64,000 bases of DNA from Candidatus Iainarchaeum sp. (lineage in GTDB: Archaea; Iainarchaeota; Iainarchaeia; Iainarchaeales; UBA10219), in NCBI GenBank assembly GCA_018304425.1, contig JAGVWE010000002.1:1-64000 (forward strand), in the 5' to 3' direction. The position numbers and the translations under genes were made by a program. Shown here piece by piece: positions 24,544 to 31,765 of this stretch; position 1 is the first letter of the stretch, and each line of letters starts with the position of its first letter. Below the pieces are notes generated by a model. It saw nothing but the letters and a program-made list of their open reading frames with translations, was not told the DNA's origin and made no database searches.

Positions 24544-25584
24544 TCACATCTTACAAACAACTTTTAACTTGGTGCTTTGCATACTGTTTGGAGGCAGCAT
24601 TAATTTACATTTTGCAGCAAGCCAGACCTTAAATGGGTTGGCATCCCAATTGGTTTTTGCATTATTAATCGCCTGAGAAAATTGAAGCCTGCCATGTTCT
24701 ATATTAAGCATTTTATCTATATTCGGAAAAAACCCCAAGGCCTTTCGTATTTCAATTCCAGAGTCATCAAAATCAATCAATTCAATTGTAAATCCATGTT
24801 TACGCTTTAGATGTGCCTTAAACAACAAATTAATGAGGCCTGCATCGTTTTTGTCAAACGAACAGCCAATAACACGTAACACATCACATTCGGCAAGAAC
24901 TTCTGCGGCCTTTGCCCAAATAAGATTATAAGGTTCCTCAGAGTACTCTTTTTGTGTGCCTGGCGGAATCCAAGGAACATTAAGTCCTGAGTCTTCCCAC
25001 TCAAAGGAACCATGCAATTTTAATAAAGACATCCCTTTTTTCGCACAAGAAGACGTATGATTGCAATACGGAATGTCCTTTGTTTTTACGTTGTAGACGC
25101 TCCGGTAAGCTCTGTCAAGCAAGCCATCATAATTCAAAGTCATATATGCTAATACTTTCTCTTTTTTGGCAATATTTTTTAGCTGATGGAAAAAAAGAAG
25201 AGCTGAATATAATGTTGGCTTAACAGTCTTCCCATCAACCAACAAATGAGTGGTAATGTCCTTTTTCACTAGGTTTCGCAATGCATTAGCATGCTCATGA
25301 GACCCTTTACGCCTACTCGATTCTATAAGCGTAATAAATTGTTCGATATTTGCTGGCCTGTCTGATAGAACACGTATTAATGCATTCTTCACCCTGTGCA
25401 ATTTTTTTGACTTATTTAAAGCCTGGTGGATACGTTCAGAAATATTGCTTGTAAGCAGCCCCTTTTTTTCTTTAATGTCTTGTGAGAGCTCAGAGCCGTA
25501 CGAATACATAACTTCTGCATGAGTAGCTCCAGCACCAAACAAATAAGCAATTCGGAGGGGTGTGGATGTTCTCGCTTTTTGCAT
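24544..25584 (-). CDS. SIR2-domain protein, candidate NADase effector
   Basis: 346 aa. SIR2 signatures are visible: YLFGAGATHAEV at the N-terminus (NAD loop), MTLNYDGLL, and LLKLHGSFEW where the His would be catalytic. VLRVIGCSFDKNDAGLI and ELIDFDDS complete the Rossmann part. The zinc module of deacetylase sirtuins is lacking, as in the defence proteins that degrade NAD. It has its own box A (ATTTATAAG at about 25611-25619) and ATG 25584. AT-rich like the adjacent restriction genes. NAD depletion on phage or plasmid entry is inference. Confidence 0.85.
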   Translation of the reverse strand: MQKARTSTPLRIAYLFGAGATHAEVMYSYGSELSQDIKEKKGLLTSNISERIHQALNKSKKLHRVKNALIRVLSDRPANIEQFITLIESSRRKGSHEHANALRNLVKKDITTHLLVDGKTVKPTLYSALLFFHQLKNIAKKEKVLAYMTLNYDGLLDRAYRSVYNVKTKDIPYCNHTSSCAKKGMSLLKLHGSFEWEDSGLNVPWIPPGTQKEYSEEPYNLIWAKAAEVLAECDVLRVIGCSFDKNDAGLINLLFKAHLKRKHGFTIELIDFDDSGIEIRKALGFFPNIDKMLNIEHGRLQFSQAINNAKTNWDANPFKVWLAAKCKLMLPPNSMQSTKLKVVCKM

Positions 25585-25658
25585 ATACTATGACTCCTCG
25601 AGCAAAACTACTTATAAATTTCACCCAGTGTCCTTCTTTTTCCGGTCGTCCTTCTCGT

Positions 25659-25686
25659 CCTTCCGGGTAATCGCGTAGGCCCTTCG
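25659..25686 (-). repeat. GC-rich intergenic repeat, copy E (core only)
   Basis: On the minus strand GGGCCTACGCGATTACCCGG matches the head of copies A and F. It lies upstream of the SIR2 gene, in a 175-bp gap that otherwise shows only the SIR2 promoter. Confidence 0.5.
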
Positions 25687-25759
25687 TTGGTTGGTTGCCT
25701 GGTTTTTGCACGTTGTCCTGCCAAAACTGATCGGTTGAGCCAGCGTAGAGACGCATTAA

Positions 25760-26122
25760 CTATAATTCCGAGTATTTGGCGTTCTTTCCTTTCGCCTTCC
25801 CCACCGGATACTTCTGCTCGTTCTCCTGCATCTTCGCTTCCAGCGCTTCGGAGAGGTCGATGTCGAGCATTTGGCTCATGCGGAGGAGGAAGTAGAGGAC
25901 GTCCGCCATCTCGTGGCCGATCCCGGCCTTCTTCTGGGGGTCGGCCAGCAGGGCCTCGATATCGGCGTCGGACTTGAAGCGGAACTTTTCCAGCAGCTCG
26001 GCGGCTTCCGTGATAATCCCGATGGAAAGGTCCTTGGCGCCGTGGAACCGGTCCCAGTCCCGGGCCTCGCAGAAGGCCTGGACTTTGGCTTTCAACTCCT
26101 GCAGGTTGGCCTTGGAGTCCAT
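25760..26122 (-). CDS. MazG-like nucleotide pyrophosphohydrolase
   Basis: 120 aa. The all-alpha NTP-PPase motif is present: ITEAAELLEKF and GHEMADVLYFLLRMSQML, with the Glu and Asp residues that bind magnesium. Short single-domain members often hydrolyse dCTP or related nucleotides, keeping the nucleotide pool clean. Box A GGTTTTAACC about 25 bases before ATG 26122. The gene is GC-rich and looks like host rather than transferred DNA, so its role in defence is doubtful. Confidence 0.85.
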   Translation of the reverse strand: MDSKANLQELKAKVQAFCEARDWDRFHGAKDLSIGIITEAAELLEKFRFKSDADIEALLADPQKKAGIGHEMADVLYFLLRMSQMLDIDLSEALEAKMQENEQKYPVGKAKGKNAKYSEL

Positions 26123-26362
26123 GCCAAAAAATTGATCCCAACAGGTTAAAACCTCTCACGCCACCCAACCCCACCAAAACACGTTTTTCCGGCAAATGAC
26201 GTGTTTTTATGTTTTTTGGTTCTAGTGGAAATATCGCCTGTTACAACAGCCGATAATTGGCGATTATTGGATGCTATACCATTCAATAATTGGAAACCGT
26301 TGATTTGGCACCGGAAACCTGGTCTAGGGGCGTTTTTAAAGGCGTGGAGGGAAGAGGGGTTT

Positions 26363-27076
26363 ATGGAGGAGAAATTCGCGTACTGGGAGTTCGTGTTGAA
26401 GGGCGCGAACGCGCACGACATACATGGCGTGCAACTACGAGAAAATATCAGGAAGCTTGCCGTGGACGCCGGCGTTCCAGGCGATGTACGCAACGTGAAA
26501 AAGGACCATACTGTCCTTGTTCGATGCAAAGCCCCTGAAGAGCAAGCGGAGAGATTGCTACAAACCATACTGAAAATACCGGACGCGCTCATCAAGTTGC
26601 ATCCCACCGACTCGTTCAAGAGAAAAATGACGAGCGAAGGCGGCGAGCCGCCCAAAATCCCCGACGAGTTCGAAATCATCCGCGAAGACGAGCTCTCCGA
26701 AATGGTGTGGGCGCTGCAGGGCGCTGGAAAGATTTTCGCGGGAGGCGAAAAGTCACGGGAAAGGAAATTGACCCAGGCCCTCAAGCTGGCGTTAATCGAA
26801 ACCAGCGCGTGCGCGGACGAGCATAACCGCGGCACGCCAAACAACCGGAACTTCGTCGTGACCGCGCTGGAGAACTTCATCTCCACCGGCCCCGTAGAAG
26901 ACACAGACCTGGTGAAACAAGTCTATGACCTCTATCAACTATGCGGCCAAGCCAATGAATACCTTAGATTGGCGTTATCTGGGCAGCGCACGCAAGACAA
27001 AGTGAAAGAGTTAAGCGAGCAAATCTTGAAATTGGCGGGCAAGATTTTGGAAAATCTTAATAACCAGAAGGGGTAA
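26363..27076 (+). CDS. acylphosphatase-like domain protein, unknown role
   Basis: 237 aa. Residues 3-70 resemble an acylphosphatase fold: the Arg-containing HGVQLRENIRKLAVDAGVPG and then DVRNV fit the places of the catalytic Arg and Asn, though the usual GxVQGVGFR is altered to HDIHGVQLR. The remaining 165 residues are helical and unassigned. ATG 26363 was chosen for its GTTTTTAAAG box about 25 bases upstream. Two more genes follow or precede on no obvious pathway; the gene 12 bases downstream is YwgA-like, and the pair could be a toxin-antitoxin module. Function unknown. Confidence 0.55.
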   Translation: MEEKFAYWEFVLKGANAHDIHGVQLRENIRKLAVDAGVPGDVRNVKKDHTVLVRCKAPEEQAERLLQTILKIPDALIKLHPTDSFKRKMTSEGGEPPKIPDEFEIIREDELSEMVWALQGAGKIFAGGEKSRERKLTQALKLALIETSACADEHNRGTPNNRNFVVTALENFISTGPVEDTDLVKQVYDLYQLCGQANEYLRLALSGQRTQDKVKELSEQILKLAGKILENLNNQKG

Positions 27077-27088
27077 AGGGGGTATGGG

Positions 27089-27562
27089 ATGAAAAACTTT
27101 CAAAAAATAATGCAAGCCTTCAAAGCCTTGAACGGCAAGGAGCTCGACATGGGCGAATACGAAAACCGGCTAAGGCTGCAAAAAATCGTCTATCTCTTGC
27201 AGGCGGCCGGACTGAAACTCGGTGGCTATCCTTTCTACTGGTACATCAAGGGCCCCTATTCGCCCGCCTTGACTAAATACATCTTCGAATCCCTCGACAG
27301 ACCAAGAACGGCGCATAAAGGCGAGGGCCTAGATACAAGGGAAAAACGCGTGGTGGAAAAACTAAAGACCACGCTTGAAGATGAAATGAGAGACGCCAAG
27401 CAATTAGAACTCTTGGGTTCGCTTGTCTTCATCCGGAACGACGAAAAAGTACGGGACAAAGCCGAGCTCCTAGAACGAATGTATTCGAGGAAACCCTGGT
27501 ATTCGAAAGCGGAAATTGCGGCTCAAATTGAAAAGATTGAGGCGTGCGGGCTATTCAACTAA
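27089..27562 (+). CDS. YwgA/Panacea-like protein, possible antitoxin
   Basis: 157 aa. RLRLQKIVYLLQAAGLKLGG followed by YPFYWYIKGPYSPALTKYIF is the pattern of the phage-associated YwgA and DUF4065 (Panacea) group, many of which are antitoxins for diverse toxins. A G-rich sequence (AAAGGGGG) sits about seven bases before ATG 27089. It begins 12 bases after the acylphosphatase-like gene, so the two are almost surely co-transcribed. Confidence 0.65.
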   Translation: MKNFQKIMQAFKALNGKELDMGEYENRLRLQKIVYLLQAAGLKLGGYPFYWYIKGPYSPALTKYIFESLDRPRTAHKGEGLDTREKRVVEKLKTTLEDEMRDAKQLELLGSLVFIRNDEKVRDKAELLERMYSRKPWYSKAEIAAQIEKIEACGLFN

Positions 27563-27566
27563 GTAC

Positions 27567-27676
27567 CCGCCCCCCGTCCCTCGCTCAGATGGGCGTCCAT
27601 CGGGGCGCAAGGCTGGCCGTCCTTCTTTTTCTTTTCCACCGGGGCGGTGCGCTTCGGGTAATCCCGTAGGCCCTTA
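27567..27676 (-). repeat. GC-rich intergenic repeat, copy F
   Basis: On the minus strand it begins GGGCCTACGGGATTACCCG, containing the hairpin CGGG-ATTA-CCCG, and ends in GAGGGACGGGGGGCGGG. The middle differs from copy A. It lies between two convergent genes and touches the end of the one on the minus strand. Confidence 0.5.
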
Positions 27677-28036
27677 CCCCGTTCCGCCCATCTTCTTCCA
27701 TTCGTTTCGTTGTTTTTGTCGTTCTTTTTGTTCTTGTTTTTTTTGTTTCGCGTTTTCTTTGGCTTGTTTTTGTTTTTCGCGTTGGTCGTAGTCTTGTTCT
27801 TCTTTGAAGCCTTTGGGGTCGAGTTCCAGGTAAATGGTTTTCCAGGCCCGGGGATAGCGTTCTTGGACGTCCAGGTAATGCATGTGGCCCGCCCACCCCA
27901 GCCGGCTGCCACTCAAAATCCCGGCCTCCAAAAGCATTAAGTCTTCGACGTACGCGCGCCGCCGGGAAGTAAACGGCGCGCCCTTAATCGCTTTCCTGAT
28001 GAACTCCGACTTAATCGACGAAAAACCTTCGCCCAT
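27674..28036 (-). CDS. small protein with Lys/Gln-rich tail
   Basis: 120 aa. The first 70 residues (EFIRKAIKGAPFTSRRRAYV, then LMLLEAGILSGSRLGWAGHM) look folded; the last 45 are a charged Lys/Gln/Glu tail likely to be a single helix. No family recognised. ATG 28036 lies about 25 bases after a T-rich box on the minus strand. Convergent to the YwgA-like gene. The tail is encoded by low-complexity DNA and may vary in length. Confidence 0.5.
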   Translation of the reverse strand: MGEGFSSIKSEFIRKAIKGAPFTSRRRAYVEDLMLLEAGILSGSRLGWAGHMHYLDVQERYPRAWKTIYLELDPKGFKEEQDYDQREKQKQAKENAKQKKQEQKERQKQRNEWKKMGGTG

Positions 28037-28242
28037 ACCAGCACTCCCGCGGGCCAAGTAAAAAAGGTTTTTGGTGCAAAACCCAGGGGAAAACCGCTCC
28101 CAACCGGGCCGGTTAACCCAAGCCAGGCAAGCCGGGCCACTCCCTTCGCCGGGCCAACGCCACGCAACCGGTCCCGTCAGCGAGCTGCTTCACCAAGGGC
28201 TTCCGCCGAGGGGAGGGAAGGCATGGAAGCAAGGGAAAGACG

Positions 28243-28276
28243 AACAAAATATAAATAGTTCGACGATTGACGTATT
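28243..28276 (+). promoter_or_regulatory. 34-bp promoter-like repeat, copy 3
   Basis: AACAAAATATAAATAGTTCG followed by ACGATTGACGTATT. Heads the AbiEi-like/nucleotidyltransferase module. A second box-A-like AAATATAAAAA lies at about 28308-28318, and the pair ACTATCAA (28318-28325) and TTGATAGT (28351-28358) forms an inverted repeat between it and ATG 28363. Confidence 0.7.
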
Positions 28277-28362
28277 ATTATAGATTAAAGGGGCCTTCAA
28301 GCGATAGAAATATAAAAACTATCAACAACTATAGTTATTATCAATATTTATTGATAGTTGTG

Positions 28363-29010
28363 ATGGAAATGGTTTCCCTGAAAGCCCCCAAGACCTTTGA
28401 AGTGGTGGAAGCGATCCTGGAACAAAAAAAATTCACGCAATTGGCGTTGAGCAGGCAAGTCGACGCCTCCTTCGGCATTGTCAACCGCACCACCCGCTGG
28501 CTCGAAGCGAAAAACTACGTCAAGAAGACGGGCAAGTTCTATGAGCTGCGGGACCCGGCCGGCATCCTGTCCTCCCTCGCCGTGTTCCGCGACATGAAAT
28601 CATTGATCATCGACGAAGTCACGGTCAGCCTGACGCCCGCGCAAATAAAGGGCCTCCTCCCCCCCGACCGGGTCTGTTACTGCCTGGAGACCGCGCTGGA
28701 AGAATACTCCAATTACTTCCGCGCCAACCGCGTGTGCGTGTATGTGGACAAGAAAGACGTGCCCCGGCTCCTGGCCCTGCTCGAAAACAGGAAAGGGCCT
28801 GGCACGCAAGTCGTCTTCTACGAGGAAAAGCCGCCCGTCAAAGGGAAAAAACCGACGCTGCCCGAATTCAAGGACACGCAGACGACCAATGAAAGCATCA
28901 ACCGCTGGTACACGCCGCGCACGCGCACGGTCATCGACCTGGTGTGCGACAACAAAGCCTACGCGGCCCAGGACCTCTTCATGAGCCTGTGGGGGATCAA
29001 GCTTGCCTGA
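28363..29010 (+). CDS. AbiEi-like winged-helix antitoxin/regulator
   Basis: 215 aa from ATG 28363 (MEMVSLKAPKTFEVVEAILE). The N-terminal winged helix (FTQLALSRQVDASFGIVNRT followed by LEAKNYVKKTGKFYEL) is clear; the rest has the mixed alpha/beta pattern of AbiEi-type proteins, with CYCLETALEEYSNYF and a C-terminal RTVIDLVCDNKAYAAQDLF. A TTG at 28267 would extend it, but the ATG matches a winged-helix start. Upstream inverted repeats suggest autoregulation. The stop overlaps the next gene. Confidence 0.7.
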   Translation: MEMVSLKAPKTFEVVEAILEQKKFTQLALSRQVDASFGIVNRTTRWLEAKNYVKKTGKFYELRDPAGILSSLAVFRDMKSLIIDEVTVSLTPAQIKGLLPPDRVCYCLETALEEYSNYFRANRVCVYVDKKDVPRLLALLENRKGPGTQVVFYEEKPPVKGKKPTLPEFKDTQTTNESINRWYTPRTRTVIDLVCDNKAYAAQDLFMSLWGIKLA

Positions 29011-29800
29011 GACCTCATACGCCGGCGACTATCGCCCGGAAGTCACCGACCTCTCCCGCGAAGAACTCCGCAACTTCCTGGACTGGTGCGCCAAACTGCT
29101 CGGCTACGAACCCACCATCATCGGCGGCTGGGCGGTCTACGCGCACGTGCCGGGACATCTCGGCTCCAGGGACATCGACGTGGTGTTCCCCACCAACCGA
29201 GCCATCGACGAAGTCATGGACAGATACTACGCCTACAACGGCTTCAAATGCGAGGGCGACCTCGAAAAGACCTTCCACAAGGAAGCGATGGTCGACGGAA
29301 AGACCGAGAAAATAATCTACGACGCGACGAGCTACGAGCGGAGGAATCGGCTGAAGGAAAAGGACTCCATCGAAATCCCCTGGAACCTCATCGAAACCCA
29401 CAAGGAACGCAAAGACCTGGCCGGCTTGAGCCTCTGGACGCCCAGCCTCGAGCTCCTCCTATTGTACAAGGTGAAAGCCTACCGGGACAGGAGCCATGAG
29501 CTATTGCACAAGGGCCTGCTCATCACGCCCGGCGACCGGAACCGGCTCAACTCCAAGATATGGAAGGACGCGGAGGACATCAAGGCGCTCGACGGCCTCG
29601 GAAAGACGGGCAAGAAGGAATTGAACCAGCTGCTCCGACAAACGGGGTTCAAGGAATATTACAAGGAAACGATGCGAGAAATCAGGCGGGTTTCACAGGA
29701 CTGCACGAAATGCGGCAAAACCATCCGGGCCGGCAACCCCAGCCAATTGAAAATCAACGTGGCACTGCACCTCAAAAAACACGAGATAGACGGCTACTAA
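29003..29800 (+). CDS. nucleotidyltransferase toxin-like protein with C2H2 tail
   Basis: 265 aa. The minimal nucleotidyltransferase motif is seen in IIGGWAVYAHVPGHLGSRDID, with the metal-binding Asp pair, like AbiEii and related enzymes. YKVKAYRDRSHELLHK corresponds to the second conserved block. The C-terminus carries CTKCGKTI...HLKKH, a possible zinc finger not usual for AbiEii. TTG 29003 starts inside the end of the antitoxin gene, an eight-base overlap; no ATG lies nearby. A type IV-like pair is likely. Confidence 0.75.
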   Translation: MPETSYAGDYRPEVTDLSREELRNFLDWCAKLLGYEPTIIGGWAVYAHVPGHLGSRDIDVVFPTNRAIDEVMDRYYAYNGFKCEGDLEKTFHKEAMVDGKTEKIIYDATSYERRNRLKEKDSIEIPWNLIETHKERKDLAGLSLWTPSLELLLLYKVKAYRDRSHELLHKGLLITPGDRNRLNSKIWKDAEDIKALDGLGKTGKKELNQLLRQTGFKEYYKETMREIRRVSQDCTKCGKTIRAGNPSQLKINVALHLKKHEIDGY

Positions 29801-29830
29801 GGGAAGAATTTTTCGTACACGCCGTGCAAC

Positions 29831-29942
29831 CCGCCCCGCCGTCCCCCGCTCGCAATCGACCTAATTCGGCGGGCGCTGCAGGGCTCGCTTCCTTTCCTCT
29901 TGGTCGGTCTCGCCTCCGCCCAGATGATCGCGCAAGGCCCCC
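29831..29942 (-). repeat. GC-rich intergenic repeat, copy B
   Basis: Minus-strand order: GGGGGCCTTGCGCGATC, GAGGCGAGACCGACCAAG, AGGAAAGGAAGCGAGCCC, GCAGCGCCCGCCGAATTAGG, then GGGGGACGGCGGGGCGGG. The last 18 bases are identical to copy A. Fills the gap before the second vapBC promoter. Confidence 0.6.
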
Positions 29943-29961
29943 GGAGAACCAAGACAAGCCG

Positions 29962-29995
29962 AACAAAATATAAATTATTCGACGATTGACGTATA
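29962..29995 (+). promoter_or_regulatory. 34-bp promoter-like repeat, copy 4
   Basis: AACAAAATATAAATTATTCG followed by ACGATTGACGTATA. Upstream of vapB2 by 50 bases. Confidence 0.7.
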
Positions 29996-30025
29996 TTAGG
30001 ATAAAGGGAATCCACCGAAACGATT

Positions 30026-30043
30026 TAATTAAACGTTTAATTA
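30026..30043. promoter_or_regulatory. 18-bp perfect palindrome before vapB2
   Basis: TAATTAAACGTTTAATTA reads the same on both strands and ends one base before the ATG at 30045. The position just ahead of a ribbon-helix-helix antitoxin gene makes it a likely operator. Confidence 0.75.
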
Positions 30044-30044
30044 T

Positions 30045-30287
30045 ATGTCGGGTATGGTGCAAGTGGTGTTGTCTTTGAAGCAGGAGACCGAGCAGAAGCT
30101 GCGCAGGATGGCTCGGGAACTCAAGGGCGGAAAGAAGGGCGCGCTCTCCGCGGTCGTGACCGAGGCGCTCGACGAGTACGAGCAACGGGCCCAACAGATG
30201 CTGGCCCTCGAGAAGCTGCGAAAAATCGCGGACAAGGGCTTAAAGCTCGGCATCACGAAATTCAACCGGGAAGACGCCTATGACTAA
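30045..30287 (+). CDS. vapB: ribbon-helix-helix antitoxin, VapB-like
   Basis: 80 aa. VQVVLSLKQETEQKLRRMAR followed by KGALSAVVTEALDEYEQ is the same fold and spacing as the antitoxin at 12985, and the two proteins share the GGKKG(A/S)LS segment. The C-terminal 25 residues should contact VapC. It overlaps the toxin gene by eight bases and is preceded by a perfect palindrome and the promoter-like repeat. Confidence 0.85.
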   Translation: MSGMVQVVLSLKQETEQKLRRMARELKGGKKGALSAVVTEALDEYEQRAQQMLALEKLRKIADKGLKLGITKFNREDAYD

Positions 30288-30708
30288 CGAGGAGCCCATG
30301 CTGGTGGACAGCAACGTCCTGATCTACTTGGTCGACCACTCGGATGCGACCAAACACGCCGCGGCCCGCCGGCTGCTGGAAGAAATCATCCGCCACCCGC
30401 AAAACTATGTCGTGGCCACCCAGAACCTGCGCGAATTCGCTTCCGTGGCTCTCAAGAAGATGGGCCTCGACTACGCGGAACTCCTGGAAGCCTGCGACAC
30501 CTTCACCCGAAGCTTTGGCCGGATCCTGAGCGACACCGTGCGGGACGCCGTGGAAGCCTTCGCCCTCGCCAAGCGAACCAATTCCAGCTATTGGGATGCG
30601 CTATTAGCCAGCACCATGACCCGCAACGACGTGCACACCATCCTCACCGAAGACGAAAAGGACTTCAAGAAGTTTCCCGGCCTCGAAGTCATCAACCCAT
30701 TCAGGTGA
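30280..30708 (+). CDS. vapC: PIN-domain ribonuclease toxin, VapC-like
   Basis: 142 aa. Acidic PIN residues: D in LVDSNVLIY, E in NLREFASV, D in YWDALLAS and D in TEDEKDFKK. The C-terminus FPGLEVINPF is close to that of the VapC at 12588, so the two modules are related. All catalytic positions seem intact. An upstream ATG at 30280 overlaps the antitoxin end; ATG 30298 (MLVDSNV) is an alternative. Confidence 0.88.
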   Translation: MTNEEPMLVDSNVLIYLVDHSDATKHAAARRLLEEIIRHPQNYVVATQNLREFASVALKKMGLDYAELLEACDTFTRSFGRILSDTVRDAVEAFALAKRTNSSYWDALLASTMTRNDVHTILTEDEKDFKKFPGLEVINPFR

Positions 30709-31082
30709 GGGGCACCGGCAACCAGAACCCAACGCAATAGCCACCCTCTTCGGTGAACGCGTTTCTGTCCCAAATGGGGCAGGAAAAACCCGCAATTTGT
30801 ATTAACGAAAAAAGCACTATAGGGTACTTGGTGTTGGTGGGGGCACGGGTGCGCGGCAACCATCATTGGGCCACAAAGCCCCTTGAAAGTGCTGCCCGAC
30901 AAGGAGCTCCTTCGGACTTCGGTCCGATAGCCCACTGCTACGGCAAGGGCGAGAAGGATTCTTTTGCCCGTGTAACATCAACACCATTTACTCTCCTTCT
31001 CGGTGCCAGCGTTCGGCGATTGTACCAGTTTCTTGGCCATGATTTATAAGCCTTTTACCTTCCATTGCATGCGGGAAAAAAA
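30709..31082. other. intergenic region with small hairpins, no gene seen
   Basis: Contains the palindrome AAGGAGCTCCTT (30901-30912) directly followed by the hairpin CGGAC-TTCG-GTCCG (30913-30926 with a TTCG loop) and, near the end, a box-A-like TTTATAAG (about 31042) for the next gene. A minus-strand ORF through it has no recognisable protein features. A structured RNA is possible but I cannot name one. Confidence 0.35.
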
Positions 31083-31589
31083 ATGGCGAAACCCTTGCAA
31101 GGACTGCGAAAGACCTTGGAGGCCCTGCACTTCCGGCTCCGGGTGGCGACTGGCTCGAAACCGGAACGGCCGGGGTTCCGACAGGAGTCCACCGACCTGG
31201 CTGCCTTCCAGCAAAGCGTCAAGCAACGGAGCTACTGGCAGCTGTGCCGCGACGTTTCCGGGAGAGCCGAACTCCTGCGGTTGCGGGCCCTGAGCTGGCG
31301 CGAGCGGCTGGTCGACCACCTGGGCCGCGTCGAAAGGGAAATGGAGCGGCTGCTGCCGGCCAAGGACCGCGCGCAGGTCCTCCAAAAATACGGCGCGGTC
31401 TGGAAGGTGGAAGCCGTGGAAGCCGGGAAAAACCGGGAAGGGTTCGCATGGTACCAGGCCGAGCACGAGCAAGGCGTGCACGAAATCGAGCGCTACTTCG
31501 AGCTCGCCAAACAACAAGACCAGGTCCTCAAAGCCATGGAAGACGAGCTCGAGGCCCGGCGCGAGGCCGAGCCGGCCGAAAAACTCTGA
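31083..31589 (+). CDS. hypothetical coiled-coil protein
   Basis: 168 aa, almost wholly helical and charged (LRLRALSWRERLVDHLGRVE, LELAKQQDQVLKAMEDELEA type segments), with no known family. ATG 31083 is preferred to the in-frame TTG 31065 and lies about 40 bases after a TTTATAAG box. No membrane segment or signal. It stands between the accessory region and the housekeeping genes that follow. Confidence 0.6.
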   Translation: MAKPLQGLRKTLEALHFRLRVATGSKPERPGFRQESTDLAAFQQSVKQRSYWQLCRDVSGRAELLRLRALSWRERLVDHLGRVEREMERLLPAKDRAQVLQKYGAVWKVEAVEAGKNREGFAWYQAEHEQGVHEIERYFELAKQQDQVLKAMEDELEARREAEPAEKL

Positions 31590-31649
31590 TTTGTTCCCCG
31601 CACCGGAAATGACGGGTATCCGGCGCCTTAAATAGGGGCAAGCGCGTAA

Positions 31650-31705
31650 GGTTAGCGTGGGGGGCAAGCCCATCAGACTGCTTCTTCGGCTCGGCTTGCC
31701 TAACC
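31650..31705 (+). ncRNA. candidate structured RNA with own promoter
   Basis: GGTTA (31650-31654) pairs with TAACC (31701-31705), and GGCAAGCC (31663-31670) with GGCTTGCC (31693-31700), giving a bulged hairpin with a 22-base loop. A box-A-like CCTTAAATAG (31627-31636) lies about 20-25 bases upstream of the hairpin, as if the RNA began there. No protein is encoded. It could also be a leader or terminator-like element of the NAD kinase gene. Confidence 0.4.
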
Positions 31706-31765
31706 CATTCACCCCCTCCCCCGAAGGCCACAGGGAATAAAACAACTTCTGCGGATGGATGGGGT

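Noticed and set aside
25490-25756. Short minus-strand ORF upstream of the SIR2 gene
   Set aside because: It merely reads through the promoter and the repeat core, and its end lies in the SIR2 gene in another frame.
30588-30935. 115-codon minus-strand ORF over the 30.7-30.9 kb gap
   Set aside because: His/Pro-rich, overlaps the end of vapC2 on the other strand, and lacks any domain or promoter.
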